Below are positions 15,991 through 22,867 of a stretch of DNA of 26,804 nucleotides, piece after piece. Source of the stretch: Elusimicrobia bacterium HGW-Elusimicrobia-2 (GTDB lineage Bacteria > CG03); the NCBI GenBank assembly GCA_002841685.1, contig PHAM01000024.1, forward strand, positions 1-26,804, read 5' to 3'. Each line of letters opens with the position of its first letter. Within the stretch, counting starts at the first letter, position 1. Both the position numbers and the translations under genes were made by a program. Under the pieces are notes generated by a model. That model did not search any database and was not told the DNA's origin. It worked only from the letters and a program-made list of their open reading frames with translations.

Positions 15991-17066
15991 AGCGTTTCAT
16001 AGAATTTCCCTACGCTTTATACAAAAAAGACCCCAACTGGGCGCCGCCTCTCATTTCAGAAATGAGAGAAATGTTTTCTGATAAAAATCCTTTCTGGAAG
16101 CACTCTGAAAAAGCACTTTTTCTGGTGAGCGGACCGGGTGGAGGAACGCTCGGCCGCATCGCCGCCATTATCGATGAGAATCACAACAGATTTCACGGCG
16201 AGAAATGCGGTTTTTTCGGTTTTTTTGAATGCGGGGAGGACGCCGCCGCCTCGCGGATCCTTTTTGGCGCGGCCCTGTCTTTTCTCCGCTCCCGAGGCAT
16301 GACAATCGTCAGGGGGCCCATGAACCCGTCCACAAACGACGAGTGCGGGCTTCTTGTGGAAGGCCCGGGTGAGCCGGCGAAGATAATGATGCCCTACAAT
16401 CCCCCATATTACGCGGATCTCATCTCATCCGCGGGTTTCTACAAGGCAAAAGACCTGATAGCTTTTGTAACGGACACCGGAAGGGTGCCGGCGAAACGCC
16501 TTTCGTCCATTTCCGAAAGAGTGCTGAAAAGGAATCCCGCCATAAGCGTCAGGCCCATCAACAAAGATGATTTTGAGAACGAAGTGAAGATCATTATGGA
16601 CATCTATAATGCCGCGTGGGAGAAGAACTGGGGCTTTGTTCCGTTCACCGACGATGAAATTTTTTATATGGCGGGCAAACTCAAACATATCGTGGATCCG
16701 GGGCTTTTGCAGATCGCTTTTTACGGCAGGGATCCGGCGGGTTTTATAATGACGCTGCCGGATATAAACGAGGCGCTTAAAAAGATCCGGGGCCGGCTGA
16801 CGCCGCTTGCGGCGCTCAGGTTTTTTTATTATTTCAAGAAAATCAAAAGCATACGCGTTCTCACCATGGGGGTGAAGAAGCGTTATCATCAGATGGGGAT
16901 AGAAAGCCTTCTTTATTATCGGTCGCTTAAAGAGGCGCTCGAAAAGGGCTATAAGGAATGCGAATTCTCATGGGTGCTGGAGGACAATGTGATGATGATG
17001 CGCGCGGCGGATATGCTCTCTGGCAAAGCCTACAAAAGATACCGGATCTTTGAGAAGTCTCTGTGA
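15954..17066 (+). CDS. GNAT-fold acyltransferase of the YghO / bacterial ceramide synthase (BcerS-like) family
   Basis: The protein has 370 aa from ATG 15954. Family blocks are clear: FIEFPYALYKKDPNWAPPL, a KNPFWKHSEKALFLV segment, GRIAAIIDENHNRFHGEK, CGFFGFFEC, GMTIVRGPMNPSTNDECGLL and IMMPYNPPYYADLISSAGF. They match the YghO/BcerS-like family as I know it. A member N-acylates the sphingoid base in Caulobacter, so with spt overlapping upstream I infer ceramide synthase. Other N-acyl transfers remain possible. ATG 15954 is preferred over an in-frame GTG at 15921 because the family begins near the ELKRFIEFPY helix. The overlap with spt is 37 nt. The stop abuts element B directly. Confidence 0.72.
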   Translation: MELAQVKTPDELKRFIEFPYALYKKDPNWAPPLISEMREMFSDKNPFWKHSEKALFLVSGPGGGTLGRIAAIIDENHNRFHGEKCGFFGFFECGEDAAASRILFGAALSFLRSRGMTIVRGPMNPSTNDECGLLVEGPGEPAKIMMPYNPPYYADLISSAGFYKAKDLIAFVTDTGRVPAKRLSSISERVLKRNPAISVRPINKDDFENEVKIIMDIYNAAWEKNWGFVPFTDDEIFYMAGKLKHIVDPGLLQIAFYGRDPAGFIMTLPDINEALKKIRGRLTPLAALRFFYYFKKIKSIRVLTMGVKKRYHQMGIESLLYYRSLKEALEKGYKECEFSWVLEDNVMMMRAADMLSGKAYKRYRIFEKSL

Positions 17067-17294
17067 GCACCCGAAATCACTGCAGACGGTATCCGGAGCG
17101 GGCCATATGAGCGAGGAGTTTTGCACAATGCTCCGAGCGAATTGGCAGCGAACCGCATACGTGAGCGGCCGTCTACGGGTACCGGCCGCGATGAATAAAG
17201 AGCGGCGACCGAACCCGAAGGGTGAGGGAAAGGCACGGGCGCGAGATGTGAGCGCCCCGGATACCTCTGCAGTGATGAATAGGCACGCACCCGA
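17067..17294 (-). repeat. Palindromic intergenic element B (MITE-like)
   Basis: This fills the whole gap between the acyltransferase stop and the next ATG. An 8-bp direct repeat GCACCCGA lies at both edges (17067-17074 and 17287-17294). Inside are inverted arms 17076-17100 (ATCACTGCAGA...) and 17253-17276, matching over 24 nt with one extra base and one mismatch. A core at 17106-17166 is the inverted partner of element A. A further hairpin GCGGCCG/CGGCCGC sits at 17165-17171/17183-17189. An 84-aa frame crosses it but lacks any family pattern and is not called. Confidence 0.65.
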
Positions 17295-17797
17295 TGAAAG
17301 ATAATTATATTTTTACAGGCCGCGGGAAAAAAATAGTTGTGGAGAAGAAGCGCGGCCAGACCCGCGTCCGCGTTGTCTTAAAACTTCTGGCCTATGAAAT
17401 GTTTTCAGGCAGGCTGAGATTTTCCGGTAAGGCCGGTTTCACTTTCAAACCCGATCTGTACGCCGGAGCAGTTGACGGTCAGAAAGCTTTGTGGGCGGAC
17501 TGCGAAGAGCCGTCTGAGAAAAAGATAATGTTTTTCCATTCTCGCAAAGATATTTTTTCGGTGTTCGTGTTCCTTCTGGGGAAGGATTCCGCTCTGGCTC
17601 TGGCGAAACTTTTCAAAAGGCACTCGGTTGAGGCTGTTATATATGCCTTTGAGGAAGAATTCATACAAAAACTGGCCGGAGCGCTTTACAGGAAAAACAC
17701 TTTCAAATGTGTTTTATCGGGAGGCCGTGTGCAAGTAACCCTCAACGGCTCCGCTTACAGCAGTTCCGTTTACTCCAACATCGCGGCGGCTTTTTGA
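17294..17797 (+). CDS. Hypothetical protein, possibly distant YaeQ-like
   Basis: A 167-aa protein I do not securely recognise. It has a basic N-terminal beta-like segment (RVRVVLKLLAYEMFSG), a central PDLYAGAVDGQKALWADCEE block followed by PSEKKIMFF, and a C-terminal half of mixed helices. The PDL...LW...PSEKKI spacing faintly recalls YaeQ, a PD-(D/E)xK-nuclease-fold family, but the resemblance is weak and its catalytic residues cannot be assigned. No signal peptide or membrane segment is evident. The ATG is formed on the right-hand 8-bp repeat of element B and has no Shine-Dalgarno, so the element may have altered its 5' end. It precedes a tRNA on the opposite strand. Confidence 0.6.
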   Translation: MKDNYIFTGRGKKIVVEKKRGQTRVRVVLKLLAYEMFSGRLRFSGKAGFTFKPDLYAGAVDGQKALWADCEEPSEKKIMFFHSRKDIFSVFVFLLGKDSALALAKLFKRHSVEAVIYAFEEEFIQKLAGALYRKNTFKCVLSGGRVQVTLNGSAYSSSVYSNIAAAF

Positions 17798-17833
17798 AAA
17801 AACAGAAATTTGCCTTGATTCCTTTAAAGTTAA

Positions 17834-17906
17834 AGCCGGCGAGAGGAATCGAACCCCCGACCAGCGGTTTACAAAACCGCTGCTCTACCAGCTGAGCTAC
17901 GCCGGC
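17834..17906 (-). tRNA. tRNA-Thr (anticodon UGU)
   Basis: Read on the minus strand it folds as a full cloverleaf. The acceptor is GCCGGCG/CGCCGGC, the D arm GCTC-AGCTGGTA-GAGC, and the anticodon stem GCGGT/ACCGC with loop TTTGTAA (anticodon TGT). The T arm is GGGGG-TTCGATT-CCTCT with two G-T pairs, and the discriminator is T. CCA is not encoded, so it needs CCA-adding enzyme, in contrast to the tRNA-Gln at 26288. It lies antisense between two plus-strand genes. Confidence 0.95.
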
Positions 17907-17949
17907 TTAAACTGAAAAAAGCTTACTTTATTTTTGGCCGTTAATCAAG

Positions 17950-17955
17950 TATAAT
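17950..17955 (+). promoter_or_regulatory. -10 box positioned for a leaderless thiD2 transcript
   Basis: A perfect TATAAT at 17950-17955 lies so close to the ATG at 17962 that the expected start falls on or next to the A of that ATG. No Shine-Dalgarno is present and the -35 (TTTATT, 17927-17932, 17-nt spacer) is weak. No TPP riboswitch (THI box) fits here, because the upstream space is occupied by tRNA-Thr. Confidence 0.5.
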
Positions 17956-17961
17956 GTGCCC

Positions 17962-18363
17962 ATGCGCAAACTGAGTATCATTGACGCTAACCTCAACCGC
18001 GCCAGGGAGGGGTTGAGGGTCGTGGAAGACATAGAAAGATTTTATTTTAAGAGCGGCAAATTCGCGGATCTGAGAAAACTCCGCCATCGTCTGGCGGCGC
18101 TTTTCGCGGATGATTATGAGAGCCTTGTGAAAAGCCGCGATGTGAGGAGGGATAAAGGCGCGGGAATCTCCGAAAAAGGAAGGAGCTGCGTCACTTCCGC
18201 TCTCCGGGCGAATATCTCGCGCGCCGGAGAGGCTCTCCGCGTTCTTGAAGAAATAATCAAGCTTGACGATGTGAAAAAGTCCGGCAGGATAAAAAGAATC
18301 CGCTTCCGGCTTTATGAGATAGAAAAGGGTTTTGTAAAAGAATTATGCAAACAAAAAAAATAA
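17962..18363 (+). CDS. thiD2: Stand-alone ThiD2, hydroxymethylpyrimidine-phosphate kinase
   Basis: The protein has 133 aa. The signature DANLNRAREGLRVVEDIERF at the N-terminus, LRHRLAALFADDYESLVKSRDVRRDKG, and a second copy-like ANISRAGEALRVLEEIIKL identify the ThiD2 domain. This domain is usually fused in front of thiamin-phosphate synthase ThiE but here stands alone. ThiD2 is known as a monofunctional HMP-phosphate kinase, giving HMP-PP for coupling to the thiazole. The next gene is thiC, which makes its substrate. Start: ATG 17962, or GTG 17956 (adds two residues). The stop lies 19 nt inside thiC. Confidence 0.85.
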   Translation: MRKLSIIDANLNRAREGLRVVEDIERFYFKSGKFADLRKLRHRLAALFADDYESLVKSRDVRRDKGAGISEKGRSCVTSALRANISRAGEALRVLEEIIKLDDVKKSGRIKRIRFRLYEIEKGFVKELCKQKK

Positions 18364-19571
18364 TCAGACAGCTGGCCGCCGAGGAAGGAATTCCCATGGG
18401 AGTTTTTGAGAAAAATTATAAAGCCGGCCGCATCGCCATTATGAAGAGCCGCCTTTCAAAGAGACGCGCGGTTGCCGTCGGAAAAGATCTGAGCGTTAAA
18501 ATAAACGCCAACATAGGCCTTTCGCCTCTTGCTTCCGACTGGAAAACGGAGATAAAAAAACTGGACGCCGCGGTTCAATACGGAGCCGACGCGGTTATGG
18601 ATCTCTCCTGCGGAAAGGATTTCCTGAGGGTCCTCAAAAAAGTGCTGGAGCGCTCAACCATACCCGTGGGCACGGTACCGGCCTATCATCTTTTTTCAAA
18701 GTACAAACGGCCTTCTCCCGGCGCTTTTTTTGAGGTGATAGAAGAGCAGCTTGCGCTCGGAGTGGATTTTGTAACGGTGCACTGCGGTGTGACGCGCGAA
18801 TCGCTCAATTATCTGAAAAAGCACCCGCGCCTGGGCGGGGTCGTCTCAAGAGGGGGAGGCCTGATTTTCGGCTGGATGCAGGACACTGGATGGGAGAATC
18901 CTCTCTACAGCGATTTTGGCAGACTCGTAAAAATAGCTAAAAAATATAACGCCGTGCTGAGTCTCGGCGACGGCCTGCGTCCCGGCTCCATTTCTGACGC
19001 GAATGATTATCTCCAGATCCTCGAGCTTAAAACTCTCGGAAAACTTTTCCTCAAAGCCCGCCGCGGAGGAGTGGATGCCATGATAGAAGGCCCGGGGCAC
19101 ATACCTATCTCGCAGATAGAGAAAGTCGTAAAAGACGAGAAAAAATTCTGTCACGGCGCGCCTTTTTATGTGCTCGGCCCCCTGGTGACGGATGCCGCCG
19201 CGGGATTTGACCACATAACTTCGGCCATAGGAGGGGCTCTCGCAGCCTCTTATGGCGCGGATTTTCTCTGCTATGTGACACCTGCCGAGCATCTTGGCCT
19301 GCCTGACGCCGATGATGTGCGATTAGGCGTGATAGCCTCGCGCGTGGCCGCTCACGCGGCGGATGTTTCCAGAGGCCGTCCCGCAGCGCTGAAAAGGGAC
19401 AAAACCGTTTCACGCGCCCGCTTCCGTCTTGACTGGAAAGGCATGAAAAAAAATCTCCTTTTCCCCGAAGTAATAAAGGCCGGTCATCTCAGCAAAAAGG
19501 TCTGCACGATGTGCGGCGATTTCTGCCCCATAGAGCAGACGCGCAGGATAATGAAAAAGATCGTGAAATGA
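18345..19571 (+). CDS. thiC: Phosphomethylpyrimidine synthase ThiC
   Basis: This 408-aa, short-form ThiC converts AIR to HMP-phosphate with a [4Fe-4S] cluster and SAM. Diagnostic blocks are present: NANIGLS near the N-terminus, SLGDGLRPGSISDAND, MIEGPGHIPISQIEKV, APFYVLGPLVTDAAAGFDHI, FLCYVTPAEHLGLPDADDVR and AHAADVSRG. The C-terminal cluster cysteines are C387, C390 and C394 (CTMCGDFC). This is CX2CX3C, where long ThiC proteins have CX2CX4C. The N-terminal ThiC-associated domain is absent. It overlaps thiD2 by 19 nt, and its stop overlaps the next ATG. BzaF-type hydroxybenzimidazole synthases are close relatives, but the thiD2 partner favours thiamin. Confidence 0.92.
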   Translation: MQTKKIIRQLAAEEGIPMGVFEKNYKAGRIAIMKSRLSKRRAVAVGKDLSVKINANIGLSPLASDWKTEIKKLDAAVQYGADAVMDLSCGKDFLRVLKKVLERSTIPVGTVPAYHLFSKYKRPSPGAFFEVIEEQLALGVDFVTVHCGVTRESLNYLKKHPRLGGVVSRGGGLIFGWMQDTGWENPLYSDFGRLVKIAKKYNAVLSLGDGLRPGSISDANDYLQILELKTLGKLFLKARRGGVDAMIEGPGHIPISQIEKVVKDEKKFCHGAPFYVLGPLVTDAAAGFDHITSAIGGALAASYGADFLCYVTPAEHLGLPDADDVRLGVIASRVAAHAADVSRGRPAALKRDKTVSRARFRLDWKGMKKNLLFPEVIKAGHLSKKVCTMCGDFCPIEQTRRIMKKIVK

Positions 19572-20077
19572 AATCCCCGCAAAAAATATTTCTTCCCCTG
19601 AAGCATCCGGAAAAGCTCCGGGCCGGGGATTTTTTACTTTTAAACGGATCCCTTGCCGTCGCGCGCGACAGCACGCTCCAGAGATTTTTCGCCTCGTCCC
19701 GTAAAAATTTTCCCGGCGATGCGGCGATTTTTTACTGTGGTCCTATTATCAGGGACGCCGAGGTGATAGCTTCCGGCCCTACGACATCTTCAAGAATGGA
19801 TTGGGCGCTGGAGGGGATTCTTTCCAAGGGCGTCGGCGTTATAATAGGCAAAGGCGCTCTTTCGCCGGCGGGCTCGGCAGCATTGATAAACCGCGGTGTT
19901 TATTTTGAGGCCCCGGGCGGCGCGGGGGCTCTTCTGGCCTCCCGCGTGACGGCGCACAAGACCATTGCTTATGCTCATCTCGGCGCGCAGGCGCTGAGGC
20001 TCTTTGAGGTGAGGGATTTCCCTGTCATAGTGTCGCAGGATTATGAAGGCCGCAATATATGGAGGAAAAAATTGTGA
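19568..20077 (+). CDS. Class I fumarase / tartrate dehydratase beta-type subunit
   Basis: The protein has 169 aa. It has the Fe-S hydro-lyase beta-subunit pattern: KLRAGDFLLLNGSLAVARDSTLQRF, an IFYCGPIIRD segment, GPTTSSRMD (family GPTT(S/A)xRMD), GVIIGKGALS, YFEAPGGAGALLA, and LGAQALRLFEVRDFPVIV near the end. Such subunits pair with a cluster-binding alpha subunit to hydrate fumarate or dehydrate tartrate. The alpha subunit is not in this window, so the partner is elsewhere or the role differs. ATG 19568 overlaps the thiC stop. An upstream in-frame start lies inside thiC and adds non-family residues. Confidence 0.88.
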   Translation: MKSPQKIFLPLKHPEKLRAGDFLLLNGSLAVARDSTLQRFFASSRKNFPGDAAIFYCGPIIRDAEVIASGPTTSSRMDWALEGILSKGVGVIIGKGALSPAGSAALINRGVYFEAPGGAGALLASRVTAHKTIAYAHLGAQALRLFEVRDFPVIVSQDYEGRNIWRKKL

Positions 20078-20541
20078 GAGAAGTGCGGGTGGCGGTCGGC
20101 GTTAAAATAAAAAAATTAAAGGTCAAACCCTCTCCGGGTAAAGTCTTTTACAGGGTTTATGAAAAAGGTCACCCTGAAACTATACCCGTCATCAAGGAAG
20201 CCTCCCGCAAAGCCTGCTCGGATTTTGACAGCTATTCTGCCCTCATTTACAAAGACACGGGGAAAAGATTTGTGTTCATGACCGGTATTTACGCCCCGGA
20301 GGGTGCGGCCTCGCCGTCAAAAGAGCCGGATGATATGGCAGAGAAGGCGCGCAAAGCCGTTTTCACCGAAGTGTTTCTGAAGATGAAACATATCATGGCT
20401 GAAATAGTCGCCCGCGAGCTGGGCGAAAAAAAATTGAAAGTGGAGGCCGAAGAAATCCCTCTATCAGAGGCCGTCGATATTCTTGGAGCCGAGGGATTTG
20501 ATTTTGAGGAAGGGCCGGTTGCCGGGGAACTTAAAATATAA
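20074..20541 (+). CDS. Conserved-looking hypothetical protein (155 aa)
   Basis: I do not recognise this family. The protein is soluble, rich in Lys and Glu, with a basic N-terminal beta region (VAVGVKIKKLKVKPSPGKVFYRVYEKG) and a middle segment with FDSYSALIYKDTGKRFVFMTGIY. A long charged helix (DDMAEKARKAVFTEVFLKMKHIMAEIVARELG) follows. The start is best placed at GTG 20074: it overlaps the previous TGA as GTGA and has GGAGG (20061-20065) 8 nt upstream, while the alternative ATG 20059 would swallow that ribosome site. It sits in the thi-fum-waa run, directly before waaA. Confidence 0.72.
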   Translation: MREVRVAVGVKIKKLKVKPSPGKVFYRVYEKGHPETIPVIKEASRKACSDFDSYSALIYKDTGKRFVFMTGIYAPEGAASPSKEPDDMAEKARKAVFTEVFLKMKHIMAEIVARELGEKKLKVEAEEIPLSEAVDILGAEGFDFEEGPVAGELKI

Positions 20542-20544
20542 GAT

Positions 20545-21801
20545 ATGGGACTGACGCTTATAATCATCAACACCCTCACGCTTCTTTTTCTTCCGCCGCT
20601 GCTTTTTCTGGCAGCGCTGCCCAATCTTTACCGGTATATTAAAAGGAGCAGGGGAACATTTCACCAGCGCTTCTATCTTCCCGCCGCCGATTTCATTCCC
20701 GGCGGAGTGTGGTTTCAGGCCTCTTCCGTGGGTGAGGTGAAACTGGCGCTTGTGCTTGCCGCCGAGCTCAAGGACACAGGCCGGCCGCTCTATCTATTTG
20801 CCATGACTCCGGAAGGCAGGGCGCTGGCGAAGACCTCCGGCGCTTTTACCGGAGTTTACTACGCCCCCGTGGATATTTTTTTCATCACCCGAAGTTTTAT
20901 GAAAAAAGTCGCCCCGGCCCTTGTGGTGCTGATAGAGCTCCAGCTCTGGCCCAATCTTATAGAGTCCGCCTCGCGTCACTCTAAAATAGCGCTTGTAAAC
21001 GGCAGGGTTTCTGACAGGAGTTTCCCGAAATACAAACTTATCAAGGCTCTGACGCGGATGATGCTCGAAAAAATAGAAGTGATATCGGCCCGCACGAAGA
21101 AAGACGCCGGCAGATTCATCGCCATGGGCGCCGATCCCGCGCGTGTGTCGGTGACGGGGAATATCAAATACGATATTGTCGCTGGGCCGTCTGCCGAAAG
21201 ATCCCGTCGGAAAGATTACGCTGTTCCGGAAGCGGCCCTGGTCGTAAGCGCCGGTAGCACTCACAGGGGTGAGGAAGCGGCCGTTATAGACGCTGTTCTT
21301 CCGCTGGGAAAGGATGTTTACTGCATAATAGTTCCCCGGCACATAGAGCGCATAAGAGAAATAGAGCGCGTTTTCAGGCGGAGAAAAATACTCTGTTCCC
21401 GCTTCAGCCGCTCAGGCGGGTTTACGCCCGGCTCACGCTTTCTGCTTGTGGACAGGATAGGGTTGCTCGACGGCATTTACGGAATTTCGGATATCTGTTT
21501 TGTCGGCGGTTCACTCGTGCCTCACGGCGGTCAGAATTTTGTTGAGGCTGTCCGGAGGAAAAAAGCCGTTGTTGTGGGTTCTCACACAGGGAATTTCAGT
21601 GAGGAATTTGATATACTGAGAGATGAGCTTTTTGTTGTTCCGGACAGAGTTGCTCTGGCAAAGGCTTTTGGCGATCTTGCTTCTTCAAAGGAAATGAGAG
21701 AGAAAAAAGCCGCCGCGGCTTTTGAAAAACTGGATATGCTCAAAGGCGCCCTGCGCCGCAACACGGTCGTCATAAAAGACCTGTTGCTGAATAATATATG
21801 A
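20545..21801 (+). CDS. waaA: 3-deoxy-D-manno-octulosonic acid (Kdo) transferase
   Basis: This 418-aa GT30 enzyme transfers Kdo from CMP-Kdo to lipid A precursor at the inner-membrane face. An N-terminal membrane anchor (about residues 3-25) is followed by WFQASSVGEVKLALVLAAEL, with the S-x-G-E catalytic glutamate. LIELQLWPNLI, NGRVSDRSFPKY, SVTGNIKYD and the C-terminal FVGGSLVPHGGQNFVEAV nucleotide-sugar motif are all typical. It starts 3 nt after the previous stop with no clear ribosome site. The stop overlaps the K+ channel start. Its presence indicates an LPS outer membrane. Confidence 0.96.
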   Translation: MGLTLIIINTLTLLFLPPLLFLAALPNLYRYIKRSRGTFHQRFYLPAADFIPGGVWFQASSVGEVKLALVLAAELKDTGRPLYLFAMTPEGRALAKTSGAFTGVYYAPVDIFFITRSFMKKVAPALVVLIELQLWPNLIESASRHSKIALVNGRVSDRSFPKYKLIKALTRMMLEKIEVISARTKKDAGRFIAMGADPARVSVTGNIKYDIVAGPSAERSRRKDYAVPEAALVVSAGSTHRGEEAAVIDAVLPLGKDVYCIIVPRHIERIREIERVFRRRKILCSRFSRSGGFTPGSRFLLVDRIGLLDGIYGISDICFVGGSLVPHGGQNFVEAVRRKKAVVVGSHTGNFSEEFDILRDELFVVPDRVALAKAFGDLASSKEMREKKAAAAFEKLDMLKGALRRNTVVIKDLLLNNI

Positions 21802-22805
21802 ACAGAAAAATTGCGACGATTATTTTCCTGGTGCTTTTTGTGATAGGCGCCGGGACTTTCGGCTACATGCTGATAGAGAAATGGAATCTCATGGATTCCC
21901 TCTATATGACCTCAATAACGCTTTCCTCCATCGGCTTCGGCGAGGTGCATCCTTTGAGCCCCGCGGGGAAAATATTCACGATGGTGCTGATACTCTTCGG
22001 CTTTTCGCTCGTGGCGGGCCTGGCCGGTCTTTTTACATCCCTGATACTGCAGGGAGAAGTGGGGAATGTTTTAAGGAGGCAGAAGATGAATGAGATCATA
22101 AAAAACATGAAAGGGCATCACATAATATGCGGCCTTTCGCCCGTCGGCGAGGCGATCGTGGGTGAGTTCTACCAGGCAAGGCAGCATTTCGTCGTCATAG
22201 AAAAGGACGAGAAGAATCTGGATAGGATTAAAAAAACGCTTCCCGATCTAAGGTATATCATAGGCGACGCTTCCCAGGACGATGTTCTCATAGAGGCGGG
22301 TGTTGAAAAAGCTAAAACAATACTTTCCTGCCTCAGCAGCGATGCCACCAATATGTATGTTGTGATATCGGCGAAGAGCCTCAACCCCAGGATCAAGGTT
22401 GTCGCTGAAGCTGTTGAAGAAGAAGCGGAAGCAAAGCTGAAAAGGGCGGGAGCCGATGCCGTAGTGTCGCCGCAGAAGATCGGCGGTTTGAGAATGGCCT
22501 CAACGGCGCTGCGGCCGAATGTGGTGACCTTTCTCGACATAATGCTCAAGGAGAACGAGGGGGAATGGAGAATAGAAGAGATGCCCATACCGGATAAATC
22601 CCCATTTCTCAATTACACGCTTGCCAAAAGTCAGATCAGCAAAAACACGGGACTGGTTGTGATAGCTATCAAAAAGGCCCTCACGGGCAGATTTATTTAT
22701 AATCCCGACGCCGCCACATTACTGGAGGCGAATGATAAAATACTCGTTCTCGGAAACCCCGATAAGATGGAGAGGCTCGACCGCTATATTTCGCAGGGAA
22801 AGTGA
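21798..22805 (+). CDS. Two-TM potassium channel with RCK (TrkA-N/TrkA-C) domains
   Basis: The protein has 335 aa. TM1 spans about residues 5-27. A pore helix and filter follow as SITLSSIGFGEVHPLS (filter GFGE in place of GYGD), then TM2 at about 55-80. A cytoplasmic RCK Rossmann domain starts HHIICGLSPVGEAIVGEFY, and a TrkA-C-like domain (about 245-330) completes it. This is the MthK-like layout of a ligand-gated K+ channel. The nucleotide motif reads G-L-S-P-V-G, with Ser in place of the second Gly of GxGxxG. It is embedded between waaA and two heptosyltransferase-like genes with a 4-nt overlap upstream. Confidence 0.9.
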   Translation: MNRKIATIIFLVLFVIGAGTFGYMLIEKWNLMDSLYMTSITLSSIGFGEVHPLSPAGKIFTMVLILFGFSLVAGLAGLFTSLILQGEVGNVLRRQKMNEIIKNMKGHHIICGLSPVGEAIVGEFYQARQHFVVIEKDEKNLDRIKKTLPDLRYIIGDASQDDVLIEAGVEKAKTILSCLSSDATNMYVVISAKSLNPRIKVVAEAVEEEAEAKLKRAGADAVVSPQKIGGLRMASTALRPNVVTFLDIMLKENEGEWRIEEMPIPDKSPFLNYTLAKSQISKNTGLVVIAIKKALTGRFIYNPDAATLLEANDKILVLGNPDKMERLDRYISQGK

Positions 22806-22867
22806 GACGGTATGAATTTTGAGGAATGACCGGACTCATCAAAATCTGCCGGACAGAAGGATTAATA

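Noticed and set aside
17050-17304. 84-aa frame across element B
   Set aside because: It lies over inverted arms and the repeat core, shows no family pattern, overlaps both neighbours, and its composition follows the repeat.
17907-17961. TPP riboswitch before thiD2-thiC
   Set aside because: Only 55 nt separate tRNA-Thr from the start codon, and no THI-box conserved segments were found.
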